Assembly (NCBI GenBank): GCA_021780095.1
Contig: JAJXZK010000091.1
Span: 1-21,539, forward strand
Length of the DNA stretch: 21,539 nt
Direction: 5' to 3'
DNA from: Acidobacteriota bacterium
Lineage (GTDB): Bacteria > Acidobacteriota > Terriglobia > Terriglobales > Acidobacteriaceae
A program made the translations under genes and the position numbers. Under the pieces are notes generated by a model that was given only the letters and a program-made list of their open reading frames with translations, searched no databases and had not been told where the DNA came from. Positions 16,710 through 21,539 of this stretch are shown here, one piece after another (within the stretch, counting starts at the first letter, position 1; each line of letters starts with the position of its first letter).

Positions 16710-17186
16710 ATGAGCAAGCAGAGAACCATGGAGGGCGGCCATGCCGTCCACGCCGAACTTCCGAGAGGGCCGAGGGGTCGAGCGTTGTGCCGGTGGTGCG
16801 GGCTGGAAGTTCAAGGACGGCGGCGCACATTCTGCAGCGATTGGTGCGTGCATGAGTGGAGGCTGCGGACAGACCCGGGATATCTTCGCGAGCATGTTTT
16901 TGGGCGTGATCGCGGCCGTTGCGCACTGTGCCACATTGATTCAGTGGAAGCATTTCACCGACTGAAGCGTGCTCGCGGGTCCAATCGAAAAACGATGCTG
17001 GCCTATTGGGGATTGAAATCGGTGAATCGAAGAAGCCTATGGGACGCCGACCATATTCTTCCGGTGTGCGAGGGAGGAGGCGAATGCGACCTGGAAAATA
17101 TTCGCACCTTATGCCTGGCTTGTCACAAGGATGAAACCTATCGATTGCGGCTGCGCTTGCGAAAGCTCGACAAGATCGCAAGTTAA
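16710..17186 (+). CDS. HNH endonuclease with zinc-ribbon N-terminus
   Basis: This is a 158-aa small nuclease. An N-terminal treble-clef-like cysteine set (C27, C30, C42, C46 in CRWCG and RTFCSDWC) precedes the HNH core. A second set, C71/C74 (GRCALC) and C135/C138 (CLACH), holds the fold. The catalytic HNH residues are H115 in LWDADHILPV, N130 in DLENIRTLC and H139 in CHKDE. Orphan HNH proteins of this architecture are widespread and their biology is mostly unknown. It has no toxin, methylase, recombinase or phage neighbour here. The ATG at 16710 lacks a clear ribosome site; ATG at 16728 is an in-frame alternative with AGAG upstream. It is convergent with uxaC, 68 nt away, and appears unrelated to the sugar genes around it. 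Confidence 0.85.
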   Translation: MSKQRTMEGGHAVHAELPRGPRGRALCRWCGLEVQGRRRTFCSDWCVHEWRLRTDPGYLREHVFGRDRGRCALCHIDSVEAFHRLKRARGSNRKTMLAYWGLKSVNRRSLWDADHILPVCEGGGECDLENIRTLCLACHKDETYRLRLRLRKLDKIAS

Positions 17187-17254
17187 AAAACTGCGCGCCG
17201 GACGCGATCTCGGTCATAATTCCAGGCGACCGCGGCGACACCTCTATTTCATCG

Positions 17255-18643
<1,389 letters not shown>

Positions 18644-18787
18644 GGCTGCAAAATTCCTCCTCTTCATAGTAAAGCTTTCATCGGATGGCAAGATGTGGCC
18701 GGGATCTTCGTTTTGTCAGCCAGGGTGAATGGTTACGCGGATGTGCTGAACTCGCATCTAACCCTGCGAACGACGAGCGGAGCCAAG

Positions 18788-19651
18788 ATGGCCTTTAGCA
18801 AATTACGCAAGAAGACCCAACCAGAGCCGGCTCCGGGACCTACGCCGGAGGCGGCACAACTGAATCTGGATCGGCCCACTGCAGATGAAATATATGAGCA
18901 GGTGTCGCGCAACGCGCGGCATGAACTGGACCGGCCTGCCATTGCGCTTGCCATTTCCGGATTAGCCGGCGGCATCACGATGGGCTTGACGGCGCTGAGT
19001 GTTTCCATCGTGACAGCGTCCTTGCCTCCCAGCGCGGCGTCGAGTTTTATCGCACAGTTGGCCTATCCCATCGGATTTATCGCGGTGATTGTTGGAAGGG
19101 CGCAATTGTTTACCGAGAATACGCTGTATCCGGTTGCATTGATGTTCGCCGAGCGCCGCCATTTTCGAACGACGCTGCGGCTGTGGAGCATTGTGCTGCC
19201 GAGCAACTTGGTGGGAGCTTTTCTCTTTGCGGTGCTGGCGGTACGGACTGGAGCGCTGCGACCGCAGTACGTAGCGACGATGGCGCGAATTGGCCAGGAG
19301 TCCACAAGCGTCAGCGGTGGCCACGTGTTCTGGAGTGCAGTGATTGGCGGATGGATCATCGCGCTGGTGGCGTGGCTGGTCAGCGGCAGCCACTCCATTA
19401 CCGGGTCGGTGATGCTGATTTGGCTGCTGACATTTCTTGTGGGGCTGGGTCACTTTGCGCACTGCATTGCCAGCAGTGGAGAGATTCTTGCGGCTGTGTT
19501 GCAGCACGAGGTGAGTGTGTCGCAGTATTTCTGGTGGCTGCTGCCGGCGGTCCTGGGCAACATTACAGGAGGCGTGTTGATTGTGACGTTGCTGGAGTAC
19601 GGCCAGGTAAAAGGCGGGGAGGACGAAGGCGTCGGGTTTTCTCGCCGATAG
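18788..19651 (+). CDS. Formate/nitrite transporter (FNT) family membrane protein
   Basis: This is a 287-aa inner-membrane channel or transporter. The ATG at 18788 has GGAG 5 nt upstream; the frame is open much further upstream, but that part is antisense to uxaC. Residues 1-50 are a charged, Pro-rich cytoplasmic N-terminus. Six hydrophobic segments follow, roughly at 50-77, 88-105, 132-155, 180-199, 207-225 and 247-270. The FNT-type re-entrant helix regions appear in GITMGLTALS and in GHFAHCIASSGE, the latter holding the central His candidate (H225). The order of motifs resembles YfdC-type members, whose substrate is not settled. FNT proteins move small monovalent anions such as formate, nitrite or lactate. 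It sits between uxaC (divergent) and an SDR gene (51 nt downstream, same strand). It may export an acidic fermentation product, but that is a guess. Confidence 0.85.
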   Translation: MAFSKLRKKTQPEPAPGPTPEAAQLNLDRPTADEIYEQVSRNARHELDRPAIALAISGLAGGITMGLTALSVSIVTASLPPSAASSFIAQLAYPIGFIAVIVGRAQLFTENTLYPVALMFAERRHFRTTLRLWSIVLPSNLVGAFLFAVLAVRTGALRPQYVATMARIGQESTSVSGGHVFWSAVIGGWIIALVAWLVSGSHSITGSVMLIWLLTFLVGLGHFAHCIASSGEILAAVLQHEVSVSQYFWWLLPAVLGNITGGVLIVTLLEYGQVKGGEDEGVGFSRR

Positions 19652-19701
19652 TTTGGAAAATGTTGTGTTGAAGGCGATACTCTGTTGAGGCAGAGGATCG
19701 A

Positions 19702-20487
19702 ATGGCGAGCAACGAAATCAAGGGAATCGATGTTGTTGGCAAGGCGGCGGTGGTGGTGGGCGGCACATCCGGCATTGGGCGGGCACTGGCGTTGGGTTTG
19801 GCCGCCGCGGGTGCGGATGTGGTCGCGACTTCTCGCCGCGTGGAGCAGGTAAAGGAAACGGCGGAGCAAATTGCGGCGCTCGGACGACGGACGATCGCCG
19901 TCACTTCCGACGTGGCGGATCGCGTGTCCCTGGAGGAAGTACTCAAAGAGACCATCGCTGCGCTGGGCGGTGTGGACATCCTGGTGAACTGCGCTGGAAC
20001 GACGAAGCGGACACCAACGCTGGAAATGGACGATGCCACCTGGCAAAAAATCCTCGATACCAATCTGACAGGAACGCTGCGTGCGTGCCAGGTATTTGGG
20101 CGGCATATGGTGGAGCGCGGGCGGGGCCGGATCATCAATATTGCGTCGCTGACCAGCTTTGTCGCGTTCTATGAAGTGGCCGCGTACGCCGCGAGTAAAG
20201 GCGGAGTGGCATCTCTGACAAAATCTCTGGCAATTGAATGGGCGCGCTATGGAATCACCGTGAACGCCATTGCTCCCGGAGTCTTTCGCACGCCTCTGAA
20301 TTCAGAGTTACTGGATAACACGGGACGTGGAAAAGAATTGCTGCTTCGAACTCCCATGGGAAGATTCGGCAAGGTAGAGGAGTTAGTCGGCGCTGCGATT
20401 TATCTGGCGTCGGACATGGCTTCCTTTGTGACCGGGGAGATTCTGGTTGTTGATGGCGGATTCATGGCAAGCGCCGTGAACCAATAA
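19702..20487 (+). CDS. SDR-family oxidoreductase (KduD / gluconate 5-dehydrogenase-like)
   Basis: This is a 261-aa cytoplasmic NAD(P)-dependent dehydrogenase of the classical short-chain type. It has the cofactor motif GGTSGIG (20-26), NCAG (96-99), N121, and the catalytic residues S149, Y162 and K166 (AYAASKGG). The C-terminal PMGRFGKVEELVGAAIYLAS and VTGEILVVDGGF are typical of the 2-deoxy-D-gluconate/gluconate 5-dehydrogenase branch. AGAGGA lies just upstream of the ATG. Beside uxaC it may reduce D-fructuronate or D-tagaturonate, replacing the UxuB/UxaB long-chain reductases that are absent here, or act on a 5-keto-4-deoxyuronate-type pectin product. The family motifs are certain, the substrate is not. 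It follows the FNT gene by 51 nt, so cotranscription is likely. Confidence 0.87.
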   Translation: MASNEIKGIDVVGKAAVVVGGTSGIGRALALGLAAAGADVVATSRRVEQVKETAEQIAALGRRTIAVTSDVADRVSLEEVLKETIAALGGVDILVNCAGTTKRTPTLEMDDATWQKILDTNLTGTLRACQVFGRHMVERGRGRIINIASLTSFVAFYEVAAYAASKGGVASLTKSLAIEWARYGITVNAIAPGVFRTPLNSELLDNTGRGKELLLRTPMGRFGKVEELVGAAIYLASDMASFVTGEILVVDGGFMASAVNQ

Positions 20488-20497
20488 GCCAAGATCG

Positions 20498-20608
20498 ATG
20501 ATTCGAGCGCTCGCAGTTCTCAGCATCTTTTTCTGTGCTGTCTCAATGAGTGATGATGCTGGCGTGGCTGCCGTACAACTACGGGACGGCATCGGCGAAC
20601 AGCGGTGA
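20498..20608 (+). pseudogene. Signal-peptide-only reading frame, truncated secreted protein
   Basis: An ATG 11 nt after the SDR stop opens a 36-codon frame that begins with a signal-peptide-like stretch (MIRALAVLSIFFCAVS) and then ends in GIGEQR and a TGA. Its 3' part overlaps the receptor fragment that follows in another frame. It looks like the first codons of a secreted protein that should continue the SDR operon but is cut off by the junction near 20545-20565. No ribosome site is evident, so chance remains possible. Confidence 0.4.
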
Positions 20609-20915
20609 TCTGGGCGCGACGACGGATCGGCCAGTGATCCACGGGGTAGTGGTTGGCTGCAATACGGGTCGTGGCGGCGCGATCTACGAGGTCGATCCTT
20701 TTCTGGAGCGGGTTTTTGCGATGGGCGACGGGCGGTTCCTGACCAGGCTGCGCGCAGAAGCGTTCAACGTTCTGAACCATGCAAACTTTGTCGGCTATAG
20801 CGGAACGTATCGCAACGGGGCCACGGCTGGTCCTGGGTTTGGACAACCGCTGACCGGCATCACCAACCAATTGCCGGCACGTTTGCTGCAGTTTTCTGCG
20901 GAGTTCATGTTTTAG
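20553..20915 (+). pseudogene. Orphan C-terminal fragment of an Oar-like TonB-dependent receptor
   Basis: About 115 residues match the final part of an outer-membrane receptor of the same broad class as 5943-9721. They contain DRPVIHGVVVG, the last barrel strands with RLRAEAFNVLNHANF (the family's AEAFN-NH-NF signature), GFGQPLTGI and a C-terminal [10 protein letters not shown] ending in Phe. A TGA at 20547-20549 closes the frame just upstream, and nothing resembling the ~1000 preceding residues, signal peptide or plug is present. The boundary of real homology is uncertain by some 15 codons. It is not a fragment of the neighbouring receptor gene, since the sequences differ (NVLNHANF against NVSNSSRF). 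It is either a remnant from a deletion or an assembly join. Its stop codon overlaps the convergent VTT-like tail by 11 bp. Confidence 0.8.
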
Positions 20916-21539
20916 AGATTGCGGGTTCGGCGTGCTTGCCGGAGCGCGTGGAATGGACCCAGTGCCAGATGGAAAACCCGCTGGCAATCAAGCAGAGAGC
21001 GATGAAGACCACCATGCTCCAGAAGAACGCAGGGGATTTTGTGATGCGCAAGATGGCGATACCGAATTTGATGGCCAACAGGCCGAGCACGGTGAAACGG
21101 ACCGCGCGGGAAACGAAATTGATGGCCGCCACTCGCCACAAGGAATAGCCGAGCGCGCTTGCGGCTGCAATGACCATGGTGAAGGGAAAGGGTGGAGGGG
21201 CCAGGCAGCCAATGGCGACGGCCACTCCCTCGTCCGCCAGAGCTACGGCCACCGCCTTGCCTATACCGCGACTGCCCCCGGTCACGATGGCCCGCTTGCC
21301 GGCCAGCAGCGAGTGGTAGAGCTTGGGGGCCACCCGCGTCTCGTCGGCGACGAGGTAGGCGTTGCGGCTGGACAGGGCCAGGCCGTGGATGTCCCGCACC
21401 GTCGGGCAGGCCATGATCTCGACCGGCAGGGCCAGGTCGTCCACCATCCGCCTGATCACGGCGAGCTGCTGGAAGTCCTTCTCGCCGAAGTACGCCCGGC
21501 ACGGGCCGGTCAGAGCGAACAGCTTGGCCACGATGGTGG
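20905..21539 (-). CDS. Mosaic ORF: PanC fragment, SDR-like segment and VTT/DedA-like membrane tail; 5' end outside window
   Basis: The frame runs uninterrupted from the right edge to the TGA at 20905-20907. A GTG at 21531 is internal to the PanC-like part, so the true start lies outside the window. Three unrelated pieces follow one another. From 21539 to ~21298 comes pantoate-beta-alanine ligase ([37 protein letters not shown]). From ~21297 to ~21210 comes the first ~29 residues of an SDR protein ([20 protein letters not shown]). From ~21210 to 20905 comes the C-terminal ~100 residues of a VTT/SNARE-associated (DedA-like) membrane protein ([20 protein letters not shown], with hydrophobic helices and a short polar tail). 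The PanC piece lacks the second half of the enzyme and reads RDIHG where READG/RDADG is usual. It is about 69% GC, against about 58% for the VTT part. A functional fusion is improbable; a chimeric contig end is most likely. Confidence 0.7.
   Translation of the reverse strand, partial: TIVAKLFALTGPCRAYFGEKDFQQLAVIRRMVDDLALPVEIMACPTVRDIHGLALSSRNAYLVADETRVAPKLYHSLLAGKRAIVTGGSRGIGKAVAVALADEGVAVAIGCLAPPPFPFTMVIAAASALGYSLWRVAAINFVSRAVRFTVLGLLAIKFGIAILRITKSPAFFWSMVVFIALCLIASGFSIWHWVHSTRSGKHAEPAISKT
21210..21297 (-). other. SDR N-terminal segment inserted between PanC-like and VTT-like pieces
   Basis: Roughly 29 codons carry the Rossmann dinucleotide-binding motif TGGSRGIG plus the following helix, then stop matching an SDR at VAIG. 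The left join falls in LLAGKRAI, a string compatible with both the end of the PanC piece and an SDR start such as [11 protein letters not shown]. The right join falls in [10 protein letters not shown], which could also belong to the VTT protein. Short shared words at both joins suggest microhomology or shared k-mers. Confidence 0.6.

Noticed and set aside
16710..17186. Defence island or restriction system around the HNH gene
   Set aside because: There is no methyltransferase, helicase, toxin-antitoxin or phage gene in the window; the neighbours are sugar-metabolism genes.

Overview
The window reads as a chromosomal segment of a plant-polysaccharide-degrading Acidobacteriota (Terriglobia-like) bacterium, most likely from a metagenome assembly. 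This is inference. It rests on a very large Oar-like TonB-dependent receptor with an N-terminal carboxypeptidase-regulatory domain, on abundant secreted glycoside hydrolases, on an unusually long class I mannose-6-phosphate isomerase, on moderate GC (about 58% where I counted), and on an intergenic palindrome of a type I associate with that group. I see no rRNA, tRNA, CRISPR array or insertion sequence.

Layout, left to right. (1) A minus-strand TonB C-terminal-domain protein runs off the left edge; it has its own sigma70-like promoter. (2) A plus-strand pair follows: a secreted GH42 beta-galactosidase-like enzyme and a 588-aa class I PMI. The pair meets a minus-strand ROK sugar kinase tail-to-tail with a 41-bp overlap. 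(3) A minus-strand Oar-like receptor ends in a terminator hairpin (5892-5927). It is broken by a one-base frameshift near 6573-6577 that separates the last ~210 residues of the barrel. (4) A ~490-bp divergent control region (9722-10212) has promoter candidates on both strands. (5) A plus-strand operon follows: secreted GH3, secreted GH39-like clan-A hydrolase, L-rhamnose mutarotase, an AraA/FucI-superfamily isomerase and a secreted CBM9-like protein. (6) After a palindromic element comes an orphan HNH nuclease, convergent with uxaC (glucuronate isomerase). (7) A formate/nitrite-transporter-family protein and a KduD/gluconate-dehydrogenase-like SDR run on the plus strand. (8) The last ~1 kb is a patchwork: a signal-peptide-only ORF, an orphan receptor C-terminus, and an ORF that joins PanC, SDR and VTT/DedA pieces. 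The outer ~240 bp is about 69% GC.

How the parts fit (inference). The receptor would import oligosaccharides using TonB energy. Secreted GH42, GH3 and GH39-like enzymes would release monosaccharides from hemicellulose or pectin-type glycans. RhaM and the isomerase would prepare a deoxy- or pentose sugar, the ROK kinase and PMI would feed hexoses into glycolysis, and UxaC plus the SDR would handle hexuronates. This resembles a polysaccharide utilization locus without a SusD partner.

The most notable items are the mosaic right edge (probably an assembly chimera, possibly a real rearrangement), the receptor frameshift, the GH3 enzyme lacking the conserved Lys-His pair, the RhaM/AraA-like pairing, and the unexplained N-terminal domain of the PMI. 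I found no strong evidence for a wholly new system.
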